From Sphingobium faniae (lineage in GTDB: Bacteria; Pseudomonadota; Alphaproteobacteria; Sphingomonadales; Sphingomonadaceae), in assembly GCA_900100475.1 (NCBI GenBank), contig FMTU01000010.1:111274-175273 (forward strand): a stretch of 64,000 nt of DNA. Direction: 5' to 3'. Under the pieces are notes generated by a model. It did not search any database. It worked only from the letters and a program-made list of their open reading frames with translations, and was not told the DNA's origin. Position numbers and translations under genes: made by a program. Shown piece after piece: positions 1 through 7,744 of this stretch. Within the stretch, counting starts at the first letter, position 1. The number at the start of each line of letters is the position of its first letter.

Positions 1-203
1 TCGGCGGCCAGCGCAGAGCGATAGGCGGCCATGGCGTCCTGCCAGCGATAGTCCCTGAGCTGCCGGTCGGTTTCCTCCGTCAGGGACAGGCCGGTGCCCG
101 AATTGCCGCCCGCATTGGTCTGCGCCATGGCCGTTTCGGCGGCGATGCCGAGGCAGGCGAGCGTGAGAGGCCCGATCGTTCGGATGATATTCGTGCCAGA
201 CAT
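1..203 (-). CDS. Exported protein, N-terminal part only
   Basis: The gene runs off the left edge of the window, so only its first 67 or so codons are visible. The product starts with a typical Sec signal peptide: basic start, hydrophobic core around residues 8-22 and an AMA-Q cleavage site near residue 29. The mature part begins with a Gly/Asn/Ser-rich stretch and then a charged helix (around YRWQDAMAAYRSA) that could open a tetratricopeptide-type fold. The ATG at 203 follows a strong AAGGAAGG ribosome site. It lies 20 bp behind the glycosyltransferase gene on the same strand, so it is probably the last visible member of that glycan operon. The specific function cannot be told from this fragment. 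Confidence 0.65.
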   Translation of the reverse strand, partial: MSGTNIIRTIGPLTLACLGIAAETAMAQTNAGGNSGTGLSLTEETDRQLRDYRWQDAMAAYRSALAA

Positions 204-223
204 TCGTGCCTTCCTTTTGTCGT

Positions 224-2590
224 TCAGGCCGATCCGCCTTCCTTCATGTCCCGGATGACCCGCCAATGCTCCGCGCGGAGCATGTGGGCGGGGGTGAGCC
301 ATATCTTGCGCGCGCCGCCACGCACCGCCGCGAACATGGCGGTCTTCATGTCCTCTGCCGTCAGGACGCTGCCCGACGCGCCCCAAAGCCCGATGGAGTG
401 CCAGTAATTCTGGGCGCCCAGCGTACGGCTCATATATGAGGCGACGGACTGGCTTTCCTCGGCGGGGATATGGTCCAGCGCGAAATAGTCCCAGACCACG
501 AACTGATCGACAAAGGGAGCCAGCAGCGGATAATCCTGCCCATTTTCCATGCTGTTGAGCAGGAAATCGCTGCGGCTGATCCTGACGTCGAAGAACAGGT
601 TCTTGCTTGCGCGCTCGACGGTGGCGGACAGGCGGGCGAGGATGGAGGCAACCTGCCGCGACCGCCATATGCCGATGGCCGGGTCGTCCCGGTCGATCTG
701 GCCGTTCTTCCGCCTTGGCCAGTCGCCCCGGCCGGTGGCGTCCGCAAAGGCGCCTTTGCACCGCTCGCAGAAGCAATAGCTGTCGTAGAAAAGCTCGGTG
801 ATGTTGATGCTGTCGGCCTGATTGTGCCGGGCCAGCGCGTCGCAGGCTTCGGTCAGCAAGTCGCCAAACTCGCCCGCCGCCAGCCAGGTGGAGCACACGA
901 ATTCCCGGCTGGGCCAGCCGCTCCAGTGGATCGCGGCATATTGAGGATGGCGGGCCACATAGCGGGGGGCCAGCACGTCCAATATGGTGGTCGTGACGAA
1001 GCCCCGTTCCCGCAGCGCACTGACCGCTTCGTCCAGCATGTCGCCGTCATGGGACCGTTGATGGTCGCTCCACCATTTCCGCTGCCCGTCCCAGCGGAAA
1101 TAGGTCCAGTCGGGGCGCCCTGCCGAAATGGCGACCCGGTTGATGAAGGAGGACGCAGGGTTTTGCATGAAGAGGCGATAGGAATCGCGCCAGTCGGTCC
1201 AGTCCGCGAAATGGATCGCCGCGGCGAGTTGCGTGCTGGCCATCCTGATTGCGGCATCGCTCGATGGGCCATGGCCAAGCCGCGCCTGCAACGCATATCC
1301 GCCCGCCAGCCCGCCGCCCAGGAACAGGCCTCCGTTGAACACGACGCTGCGTCGGCTGGCGGCGGGGGCGCTGGCGGGCGACAGATCCAGCACGCTGCGG
1401 CGCTCCGGCTTGTTCCAGTTCTCCGACCGCGACCGGAACTCGGCCCAGAGCGAATAGACGACAATGGCGTTATAGAAATGGCTGAGCGGCAGCAGCACCG
1501 CCAGATAGGGAAGATACAGCAGGTCGCGCGGCGATTTGTCGAGAAGGATGGCCGTCACCGCCGTCAGGATGAGCGATCCGACGCCCAGATAGGCGATCCA
1601 CTCCAATGTCTTGAGGTGCAGCAGCCCGGTGTGGAGTGCGAAGGGCAGCAGGGCGAGGGCGAACCACTGAACCAGCGGAATGGCGATGAGGTTGAGCGTC
1701 AGCGTCGGCAGGAACCATCCGAACAGCCCATATCTGGGACGCAGGATCATGCCCTTGTAAAGCCGGGCGATCTTCATGTAGCTGCGGGTCCAGCGGACGC
1801 GTTGCCGCCACAGGCCGCGAAGATTATTGGGACATTCCGCCAGAACGCGGGCCTGCGCGCCATAGACGATCCGCGCATCATGACGGTGCAGCCTGAACGT
1901 CAGTTCCAGATCTTCGCCCCAGATGTTGCGAAAACCCCCGATGCGCCGCAGGGTGTCGGTGCGGACCAGCCCCAGATTGCCGGGGATGATCGGCAGGATA
2001 TTGGCCATGGACAGGGCGCGGCGCACATAGCCGGTGCCGATATGCGACGTGACGACCAGCATCTTCTGCAACAGGCCCTGGGGTCGCAGCGGTGTGTCGT
2101 TGCCGCCCACGGCCTGCGTCCGGGGATCGACGAAATAGGATATGCCGTTGCGGATCGTGTTCCGTTCGAACAGGGTGTCGGCGTCGGTGAAAAGCACGAT
2201 TTCCCCGCGCGCCTCAGCCAATCCCCGGTTGAGCGCCGATGCCTTGCCGCCATTGTCCTTGACCAGATGGCGGATGGCGTTGCTGTCGATATGACGTTGA
2301 AGCGCGCGCTCCGTCCCGTCTGTCGACCCGTCATTGATGACGATCACCTCGAAATCGGGATAGTCCGATTTCAGGATCGACTGGATGCAAAGGGCAATGG
2401 TGCGCTCTTCATTATAGGCGGGAACCAATATGGTGACGCTGGGGGTGTAGGCTTCCGTTCGGGCGCGGCGGAGAATCCTGCGCTCCCAGAAGGGATAGGT
2501 GAGCGCCAGCGGCATGTAGAACAGCGAGAGCAGGCCGAAATAGAAACAGGCCGCCCCGAACAGCGCGAAGAGAAGGGACAGGGGCCACAT
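224..2590 (-). CDS. Glycosyltransferase family 2 fused to a glycoside-hydrolase-like domain
   Basis: A 788-residue membrane protein. Residues 1-30 hold a hydrophobic segment. Residues about 48-300 are a processive GT2 catalytic domain with NDGSTDGT, the TDADT metal-binding motif, GEDLE and the QRVRW (QxxRW) signature of polymer synthases such as PgaC/IcaA, HasA and BcsA. Several membrane segments follow (about 290-385). After residue 410 comes a second hydrophobic segment and a roughly 370-residue domain without GT motifs. Its pattern (ITELFYDSYCFCERC, VWDYFALD) recalls TIM-barrel glycosidase-like domains of the PgaB hydrolase type; that assignment is tentative. The start codon overlaps the stop of the ATP-grasp gene (ATGA). 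The fusion suggests polymer synthesis coupled to trimming or export of the same glycan. The substrate is unknown. Confidence 0.8.
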   Translation of the reverse strand: MWPLSLLFALFGAACFYFGLLSLFYMPLALTYPFWERRILRRARTEAYTPSVTILVPAYNEERTIALCIQSILKSDYPDFEVIVINDGSTDGTERALQRHIDSNAIRHLVKDNGGKASALNRGLAEARGEIVLFTDADTLFERNTIRNGISYFVDPRTQAVGGNDTPLRPQGLLQKMLVVTSHIGTGYVRRALSMANILPIIPGNLGLVRTDTLRRIGGFRNIWGEDLELTFRLHRHDARIVYGAQARVLAECPNNLRGLWRQRVRWTRSYMKIARLYKGMILRPRYGLFGWFLPTLTLNLIAIPLVQWFALALLPFALHTGLLHLKTLEWIAYLGVGSLILTAVTAILLDKSPRDLLYLPYLAVLLPLSHFYNAIVVYSLWAEFRSRSENWNKPERRSVLDLSPASAPAASRRSVVFNGGLFLGGGLAGGYALQARLGHGPSSDAAIRMASTQLAAAIHFADWTDWRDSYRLFMQNPASSFINRVAISAGRPDWTYFRWDGQRKWWSDHQRSHDGDMLDEAVSALRERGFVTTTILDVLAPRYVARHPQYAAIHWSGWPSREFVCSTWLAAGEFGDLLTEACDALARHNQADSINITELFYDSYCFCERCKGAFADATGRGDWPRRKNGQIDRDDPAIGIWRSRQVASILARLSATVERASKNLFFDVRISRSDFLLNSMENGQDYPLLAPFVDQFVVWDYFALDHIPAEESQSVASYMSRTLGAQNYWHSIGLWGASGSVLTAEDMKTAMFAAVRGGARKIWLTPAHMLRAEHWRVIRDMKEGGSA

Positions 2591-3483
2591 CAGCCCAGAT
2601 GCCTCTGCTCATGCAGCAGCGCCATGTTCGCGATGATGTCGGGGACCATCTGGACATGGGCGCCGATCCGCGCGTTGATTTCCAATATGCGCGGCCTTCC
2701 ATCCCGGTCGCGGCGAATGTCCATGTCCAGGGGACCGGCCAGGCCCAGCGTTCGGGCCGCGGCGACGGCAAGGCTTTGCACGTCGCGGGGACGCCGGGGC
2801 CTTAGTGCCAGCGCATTGCCGACCCGTCCTTCCCGCAATTGCGTCTTTTCGAAAATGCCCTTGGCCAGCAGCCTGAACGGCGGGTCGGGATGGATCAGCA
2901 ACTGGACGTCATATTCCTTGCCCGGCATGAATTCCTGCCAGAGCAGCAGGTCGTCGGCATCCATGTTCGCCGGCTCATCATGGATGACGACGCCACGGCC
3001 GCCTCGCCCGATGCGGGGTTTGGAAATCAGGGGATAGCGCAGCCACCGCATCGGTGAACGCCCCAATGCGCTGCGGGGCACGGCGATGTCATGCGCGGCA
3101 AGCGCCTGCGCCGTTTGCCATTTGTCGTGGCAGATGGCGACGGGATGGGATCTGGAGATGAAGACGGCCACGCCCGCCGACCGGAAGAACATCGCATGAT
3201 CGGCGATCAGGGGCAATTCCTCCGCGACGGTGGGGAACAGCCAGGATGCGCCCTTTGCCCCGGCCAATGCGTGCAGGATCGGCAGATAATCGGCGTCCGT
3301 GGCGGGCGGGACCAGTGCAAATTCCTGGGCTTCGCAATCGCCCACCCGTTGCATGTCGACACCGACGACATGATAGTCGAGCGCGCGCAACGACTGCACG
3401 GCCGCCCGTCCGGCCGGGCCGCCCACACCGGTTATCAGGACCGAGCGCCGGGGCCCTGCCCGCCGCGCCGATGCCTGCTGCAT
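2590..3483 (-). CDS. ATP-grasp domain protein
   Basis: About 297 residues. The N-terminus has a Rossmann-like start (SVLITGVGGPAGRAAVQSL), followed by ATP-grasp features: the KPRIGRGGRGV lysine/glycine loop, LLWQEFMPGKEYDVQLL, and the metal-binding end DMDIRRDRDGRPRILEINARIG, where the E and N of EINARIG are the usual Mg-binding residues. This layout matches CarB-like ATP-grasp ligases found in polysaccharide clusters. The chosen ATG at 3483 overlaps the stop of the deacetylase gene by one base (ATGA); a longer reading frame from 3621 would run through the upstream gene and is rejected. It is probably translationally coupled to both neighbours and makes an amide or acyl linkage on a glycan or its precursor. 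The substrate is not evident. Confidence 0.8.
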   Translation of the reverse strand: MQQASARRAGPRRSVLITGVGGPAGRAAVQSLRALDYHVVGVDMQRVGDCEAQEFALVPPATDADYLPILHALAGAKGASWLFPTVAEELPLIADHAMFFRSAGVAVFISRSHPVAICHDKWQTAQALAAHDIAVPRSALGRSPMRWLRYPLISKPRIGRGGRGVVIHDEPANMDADDLLLWQEFMPGKEYDVQLLIHPDPPFRLLAKGIFEKTQLREGRVGNALALRPRRPRDVQSLAVAAARTLGLAGPLDMDIRRDRDGRPRILEINARIGAHVQMVPDIIANMALLHEQRHLG

Positions 3484-4415
3484 CACATCGCTCCCAGCAC
3501 GGCGCGAATGGCGATAAACCCTTCGGCGAAACGCACTTTCGCCTGATTGCCGCGCACCCGCGCGATGCTGCGGATCAGTTCCGGCTTGAAATAGGATTTG
3601 CGGGTCTGGCTGCTGTGGCATTGCAGGGCGCGGATCTTGAAGTCCAGGCAGTCCGACACATCGACGAAGAAATTCGGCCTGAATTCGGGCGGCGTGTTGG
3701 GATTTTCATAACATAGGACGGTCGGGACATTCCGACACGCTTCGACCGTGGCGTTGAACACCATCCGATGATCGGAATGGCGGTCGAAATTATTGTGGGT
3801 GAAAACCACGTCCGGATTATATTTCCTGATCGCTTCTTCTATCGCCGATTTGATGCCGTCCCGCCGCGACGTCATGCCGCAGTCGGGGAAGTTGAGGATG
3901 GTCAGCGATGACAATCGCATGACCTCGCCCCCTTTGTGGGCTTCGCGGCGGCGGCTGTTGTGCAGGGGGGTCGGACTGGCGCCCAGTCCATTTTCTCCGC
4001 TGGAAAGAATCAGCGCATGCGTGGCAAAGCCCTGCTTGCGATAATGGAGCAAGGCCGCGCCGCAGCCGAATTCGACATCGTCGGGATGGGCGCCGATCGC
4101 CAGAATGGCCTTTGTCGGAGCGGGCGCCGCCTGCCTGCCCCTATTATACCGAAAACCAATGCCGGCCATGGTGACGACGGAAAAGGCGATAGCGGTATGG
4201 GAGAACAGGTCGCTTCTGAACGATAAATCGCTGCCAAGGGCGTTCATGAAAACATGACCGTAGATGAAGGCGCATGTCAGAAATGCGATATTGATCATCG
4301 ACAGAACGGGAAATCGCCATCTCGATTCAATGATGTTGTAATATAGACATTCGGAAGCGATTATCATGATGATCATGAAAACACAAAAATACTGGATGCC
4401 GCTGGCGCTTCTCAT
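3483..4415 (-). CDS. PIG-L (LmbE) family N-deacetylase with membrane anchor
   Basis: About 310 residues. Three hydrophobic segments lie in the first 100 residues, followed by a PIG-L/LmbE domain: AIGAHPDDVEFGCG is the AHPDD zinc motif and HNNFDRHSDHR the second zinc-binding HSDH motif. The family removes N-acetyl groups from GlcNAc-type sugars. A membrane-anchored member upstream of a GT2 polymer synthase suggests deacetylation of a membrane-linked amino sugar. I chose the ATG at 4415 because AAGGGGAAGGTGG stands just upstream; the ATG at 4502 adds 29 residues and lacks such a site. First visible gene of the operon; the AT-rich DNA upstream is its likely promoter region. Confidence 0.8.
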   Translation of the reverse strand: MRSASGIQYFCVFMIIMIIASECLYYNIIESRWRFPVLSMINIAFLTCAFIYGHVFMNALGSDLSFRSDLFSHTAIAFSVVTMAGIGFRYNRGRQAAPAPTKAILAIGAHPDDVEFGCGAALLHYRKQGFATHALILSSGENGLGASPTPLHNSRRREAHKGGEVMRLSSLTILNFPDCGMTSRRDGIKSAIEEAIRKYNPDVVFTHNNFDRHSDHRMVFNATVEACRNVPTVLCYENPNTPPEFRPNFFVDVSDCLDFKIRALQCHSSQTRKSYFKPELIRSIARVRGNQAKVRFAEGFIAIRAVLGAM

Positions 4416-5055
4416 AACCCACCTTCCCCTTACGCACTGGACTGGCAGCGTCCCAAAAGAAAAAGCGACCTTTGTTATATATAAGAAGTCATATTTTCGC
4501 ATGAGACATGGATTCGAATCGAAGCCATATCGTTAACATATGAGAAATATAACAGCGTCAGCGGAAAGATGTTAAATTAAATAATGATCATTCGATTATC
4601 AATATAAAACAGATGTTTATGATGTTATTAGTATGATTTGTAAAATTTTACGCATGTCATATATATCAGAGTGGATATTTGAATTTATATTATAAGATAC
4701 ATCTCGTTCGATATAGATGTGCTTGCGTTCCAATAGTCGGCCACTTTTGGCGTGGTCGATCATTGGCTCCATCGCGTTGTGCCGGCGCAACTCGCGCATA
4801 ACGCTACTCCGCGAGAATGCGCGAAATAAACTTGCGCCTTGCCTTTTCTGGAGGATTAACCTGCCGCCAATATGCCTTGCCCATCGTGTCGGGCGGGCGG
4901 TTGGCGCCGTGAACATCATCTTTTTCCGCAGCGCATTGAAGATCGAAGAAGCGGCGTCGCGCTATCTCGGCCCCTTGAGAGCGCGGATCGAGAAGATCGA
5001 GGCCGAACTGGCCGAAGCGCAATCGTGAATGCCATCCCGTCTGACCGGGCCGACA
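4416..5055. other. AT-rich intergenic region with gene remnants
   Basis: About 640 bp without a convincing intact gene. From about 4480 to 4720 the DNA is strikingly AT-rich compared with its GC-rich surroundings (long runs such as TTATATATAAG and repeated ATAT), as expected for a promoter island or horizontally acquired spacer. From about 4715 to 5028 GC content returns and short decayed coding stretches appear, including a transposase fragment on the minus strand (separate entry) and a plus-strand coil-like tail ending at 5028 that I cannot identify. The promoter of the glycan operon should lie between 4416 and 4600. Confidence 0.5.
4716..4801 (-). pseudogene. IS5-type transposase C-terminal remnant
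   Basis: The minus strand reads MRELRRHNAMEPMIDHAKSG, which resembles the conserved block near the C-terminus of IS5-group transposases (pattern R-R-x-A-I-E-P-V-I-G-H-x-K, followed by a basic stretch). No start, upstream catalytic domain or terminal inverted repeats could be found, and the frame is lost on both sides. It is a short fossil at best. The match is from memory of the family pattern, not an alignment. Confidence 0.35.
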
Positions 5056-6204
5056 TCAGTCGAGAGAGTTGCTGCGAACCGCATGCCGCGCAAGCATATG
5101 TTGGTCCTCCAGCGACGACGAGAGTATCGCGATCACGATACCGATGGCGGCCCCGAGAACGGTGTCCAGGATGCGCTCCGACACCAGCGTGGTTGCCGTC
5201 ACCTCCGGCGCGGCGAGCTGGGTCATCAGCAGCGCCATCGGGGTGATCAGTATTTGTCCCAGACCGTAATTGGCGCCGATGATCAGTTCGGTCGCATATT
5301 GCAGGATGACCAGCAGCGCGAGGATGGTCCAGACCGACGGAGTCTGGGCAAGGATCAGCCCGGCCGCCAGCGCGCCGACGATCGTGCCCGCCATACGCTG
5401 GAGCGCGCGGTGCATGTTGATGTGGAGATGAGCCCCTTGCAGCACCGCGAGCGCGCCCATCGCCGCCCAGACGGGGTGCCTCCCGCCGAACGCATGCGCG
5501 ATCGAGATAGCGATCGCCGCGGCGACCGTGCTGCGTGCCGAGGCGATCAGCAAGCCGCGCATGGGGCGGACTGGTTCGGCGGGCAAAGTACGATCGGAGG
5601 TCGATTGCTGACGGAAATGCTCGGTCGCCGCGCAAATGCCCCAGGCCAGTAAACCGACAACGTCAGTGGCGGCGCTGCGTTCCAGCACGTCCTGAAACGA
5701 AGCGGCATCGCTCATGCCGGCGCCGGCGGCGAAAATGAAGATCAGCGGTCCGGGCGGTCCGAACCGTCCCGCGAAGGCGACGAGGAAAAAGATGCCGCAG
5801 GCCAGCGTCAGCAGGATCAGCCTTGCCGTCAGGGGAAGGCCCAGCCACCCCGCCGCCGAGATGACGAAAACGGCCAGGGTCTGGCAAAGTACGCATAGGA
5901 AAAGGATCCGGTTGCGGCCTCGTTCGGGCGCAAAGCGGCCGAAGAGCGCGACCAGCGCGCCGAGCGCGGCAAAGCCGATCAGATGCGCCCAGGGCGACAG
6001 ATAGACGAGCGGCAGCGCGATCGCGGCGGCCGCAGCGGACTGAAGCCCCGCCAGCGAAGCGTTGCGCCAATGCGGCTGGGGGGCGAGCGCGAGGCTGTCC
6101 CGCATCTGTCGCGGATGCAGCAGATGGCGGATCGCATCGACCCGCCGCATTGCCAGCGGCCGATCTTCCCCCGGCACAGCTTCATGAGGTCCACATGCCG
6201 GCAT
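5056..6204 (-). CDS. FUSC-family inner-membrane transporter
   Basis: A 382-residue, very hydrophobic protein with two blocks of membrane helices (about 48-155 and 230-370) separated by a short soluble linker. This is the duplicated arrangement of the FUSC / aromatic-acid-exporter (fusaric acid resistance-like) superfamily. The second block contains FGGRHPVWAAMGALAVLQG and HRALQRMAGTIVGA, matching the WAxxTxxxV...RxxGTxxGA type repeat of that family. It is shorter than full-length AaeB/FUSC exporters, as many FUSC_2 proteins are. The start overlaps the stop of the MarR gene (ATGA), so the pair is co-transcribed and probably co-regulated. The likely role is efflux of an aromatic or weak-acid compound; the substrate is unknown. 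Confidence 0.75.
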   Translation of the reverse strand: MPACGPHEAVPGEDRPLAMRRVDAIRHLLHPRQMRDSLALAPQPHWRNASLAGLQSAAAAAIALPLVYLSPWAHLIGFAALGALVALFGRFAPERGRNRILFLCVLCQTLAVFVISAAGWLGLPLTARLILLTLACGIFFLVAFAGRFGPPGPLIFIFAAGAGMSDAASFQDVLERSAATDVVGLLAWGICAATEHFRQQSTSDRTLPAEPVRPMRGLLIASARSTVAAAIAISIAHAFGGRHPVWAAMGALAVLQGAHLHINMHRALQRMAGTIVGALAAGLILAQTPSVWTILALLVILQYATELIIGANYGLGQILITPMALLMTQLAAPEVTATTLVSERILDTVLGAAIGIVIAILSSSLEDQHMLARHAVRSNSLD

Positions 6205-6674
6205 CAGCGGTGGCCCTTTGCCGCTGATTGCTCCAGAGCCTGCATGCGCCGATCGATCCGGCCGAAATATTCCAGCATCGCCGTGATCTCGTCGTCCGAG
6301 ATATCCATCAGCATCCGCGCTTCTCCCCGGCCAAGTTCTTCGCGGATTCCAGCCACCCGGCGCTCGCCTTCCGCTGTCAGATGGATCAGCCGCGCGCGGC
6401 CATCGGTCTCGTCCCGGCTCCGCTCGATCAAACCTTCGCGCGCGAGAATATCGAGCACCCGCACCAGGCTCGAACCATCGACGCCGACCAGCATCGCCAG
6501 TTCCTTTTGCGTAATGCCGCCGCCGGTTTCCTGAAGATGGATGAGCGGCACCCAGGTCGTGGCGGTCAGCCCCGCCTCGGCGAGGCAGCTATCCAGCGCC
6601 CGGCGCCAGCGTCGCGCCAGCAAGGAGAAGGAAATGCCGAAACGGGCGCGATGAGATGTCGGGGAGGTAAGCAT
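6204..6674 (-). CDS. MarR-family transcriptional regulator
   Basis: 156 residues with the MarR winged-helix layout: an N-terminal dimerisation helix (ISFSLLARRWRRALDSCL), recognition region ITQKELAMLVGVDGSSLVRVLDILAREGLI, the wing RSRDETDGRARLIHLTAEG (DxRD/R-type motif of MarR), and a C-terminal dimerisation helix. It sits directly upstream of the FUSC transporter with a one-base overlap. A palindrome 11 bp upstream of its ATG is a good candidate operator, suggesting autorepression relieved by an aromatic or phenolic ligand, as is typical for MarR/exporter pairs. Confidence 0.85.
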   Translation of the reverse strand: MLTSPTSHRARFGISFSLLARRWRRALDSCLAEAGLTATTWVPLIHLQETGGGITQKELAMLVGVDGSSLVRVLDILAREGLIERSRDETDGRARLIHLTAEGERRVAGIREELGRGEARMLMDISDDEITAMLEYFGRIDRRMQALEQSAAKGHR

Positions 6675-6684
6675 GACCCGACAA

Positions 6685-6716
6685 TATATAGTTTGATTTG
6701 AAATTCAATCTATATT
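6685..6716. promoter_or_regulatory. Palindromic operator candidate upstream of marR
   Basis: Imperfect inverted repeat TATATAGTTTGA - 8 bp - TCAATCTATATT; 10 of 12 arm positions pair. It is AT-rich in GC-rich DNA, begins 11 bp upstream of the MarR start codon, and has the size of MarR operators. It probably overlaps the promoter of the marR-FUSC pair. Confidence 0.6.
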
Positions 6717-7533
6717 GCACCGCAGCGATATATGACGTTCGGCAAATCTAACGTTTTTGAAGCTGCTATCGCCGTCACCGGGGCTTCCATCAATATCGGT
6801 AGAGAACCGTCCGCTCTTCAAGACGGAGTTCTGCTCGATGGAGGTCAGCGGCCCGGTAATATCGAATGTGGCGCGTCCGGAATCGGCATCGCCCAAATAG
6901 CGGTTGCGCATACCGTCAGGTCCAAGAATCCGGTCGGAGAGTTCTCGAGAGAAAGTTGCCGCCGGATCGCTCGAACGCGGCTATCGCGCTGCGCACATCG
7001 TAATCATCGCCTGGCCTTCTGCGCCGCCGCCCAGGAAATGCTCGATCGTGTCGGGTCCGGCCTGCTTGCCGGCCTTGAACCGGGTGCTGGTGCCGTTTCG
7101 GGCCGATTGCTGGAACCCGACCGAACTGGAGACCAGCACGTCATTGTCGGCGAATGAAAACCGCGCGGCCGCCATTGGCGATGGCGCCGAACTGGCTCTC
7201 GTTGATGAGCCCGACGCGCCACATCTGCGCGGCAGTATCGGCGGTGAGGTTGAGGCTGAGATCGCCGTTCTGCGCCATGGCGATCTCGCGCTTCGACATA
7301 TCGACGCCGTGATCCTTGAGCAGGTTCTGCATGCGGGTCAGGCGCTCATTCTCGACGATGCGGGTGAGCCGTTCGTTGCGGGCGCGATCGGCGATGCCGG
7401 CCGCGCCGCCCTCGGCCATATCGGTCTGGTTGCCGACACCCTGGCTCAAGGTGCGGATGAAGCTGTCGAGCCGCGCCGCCTGGCGCACCGACATGCCGGT
7501 CAAAGCGATCGATAATTTGGCGAATCTCCCCAT
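6705..7533 (-). pseudogene. Twice-frameshifted remnant, possibly a conjugation (TraG-type) protein
   Basis: The minus strand reads as one protein only if two frame changes are allowed. From 7533 to about 7160 it has a long charged helical part (RLTRIVENERLTRMQNLL), then AAQMWRVGLINESQFGAIAN. A frame change near 7160 leads to FADNDVLVSSSVGFQQSARN and AGPDTIEHFLGGGAEGQAM, and a second near 6960-6980 leads to LSDRILGPDGMRNRYLGDAD and a hydrophilic tail. The overall look (polar, phage/conjugation-like C-terminal domain) suggests the end of a mating-pair-stabilisation TraG-like protein, but I am not certain. It lies directly left of the tRNA core at 7564, so it may be the end of another, decayed mobile element. 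Confidence 0.4.
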
Positions 7534-7563
7534 ATCAAATTGATTTCATTGGGAAGTTTTGGT

Positions 7564-7604
7564 GCACCCGAGAGGATTCGAACCTCTGGACTCTGCCTTC
7601 GGAG
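7564..7604 (-). other. Attachment-site core: 3' half of tRNA-Arg(CCG), copy 1
   Basis: On the minus strand these 41 bp read from the anticodon loop (CTCCGAAG; anticodon CCG, arginine) through the anticodon stem, variable region and T-arm (AGAGGTTCGAATCCTCT) to the acceptor 3' strand. The 5' half of the tRNA does not follow, so this is not a functional tRNA. The same 41 bp with one mismatch occur at 12943-12983. Such 3'-end fragments are the classic identity segment used by tyrosine integrases, and an integrase gene starts 141 bp further on. Confidence 0.8.
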
Positions 7605-7702
7605 TGCAGGGCTTGGCTCTAACTACGGACAGAGGCGGACGCTGAAACCCGCTAAATTACTAGGTTTCCAATCCACACTTGTCCCGATCCATCCCCTAAT
7701 GT

Positions 7703-7723
7703 ATTCCATACGCATTCCATACG
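7703..7723. repeat. Direct repeats ATTCCATACG, left end of element A
   Basis: Two copies of ATTCCATACG start 11 bp apart (7703 and 7714). A closely related pair (TTCCATAC and ATTCCATACG) with the same 10-11 bp spacing lies at 12885-12904, close to the other core. Helically phased short repeats near both ends are what arm-type integrase or excisionase sites look like. Confidence 0.55.
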
Positions 7724-7744
7724 GAACGGAAAGAGGCGGCTGGC

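Noticed and set aside
470..3037. 855-codon plus-strand open frame
   Set aside because: Antisense shadow of the glycosyltransferase and ATP-grasp genes; no family motif, and the minus-strand genes carry clear motifs and overlapping stop/starts.
4717..5028. 103-codon plus-strand frame
   Set aside because: Only the last 30 residues look protein-like; no start, no recognisable domain; treated as part of a remnant region.
7561..7650. Functional tRNA-Arg
   Set aside because: Only the 3' half is present; D-arm and 5' acceptor strand do not follow, so it is an attachment core.
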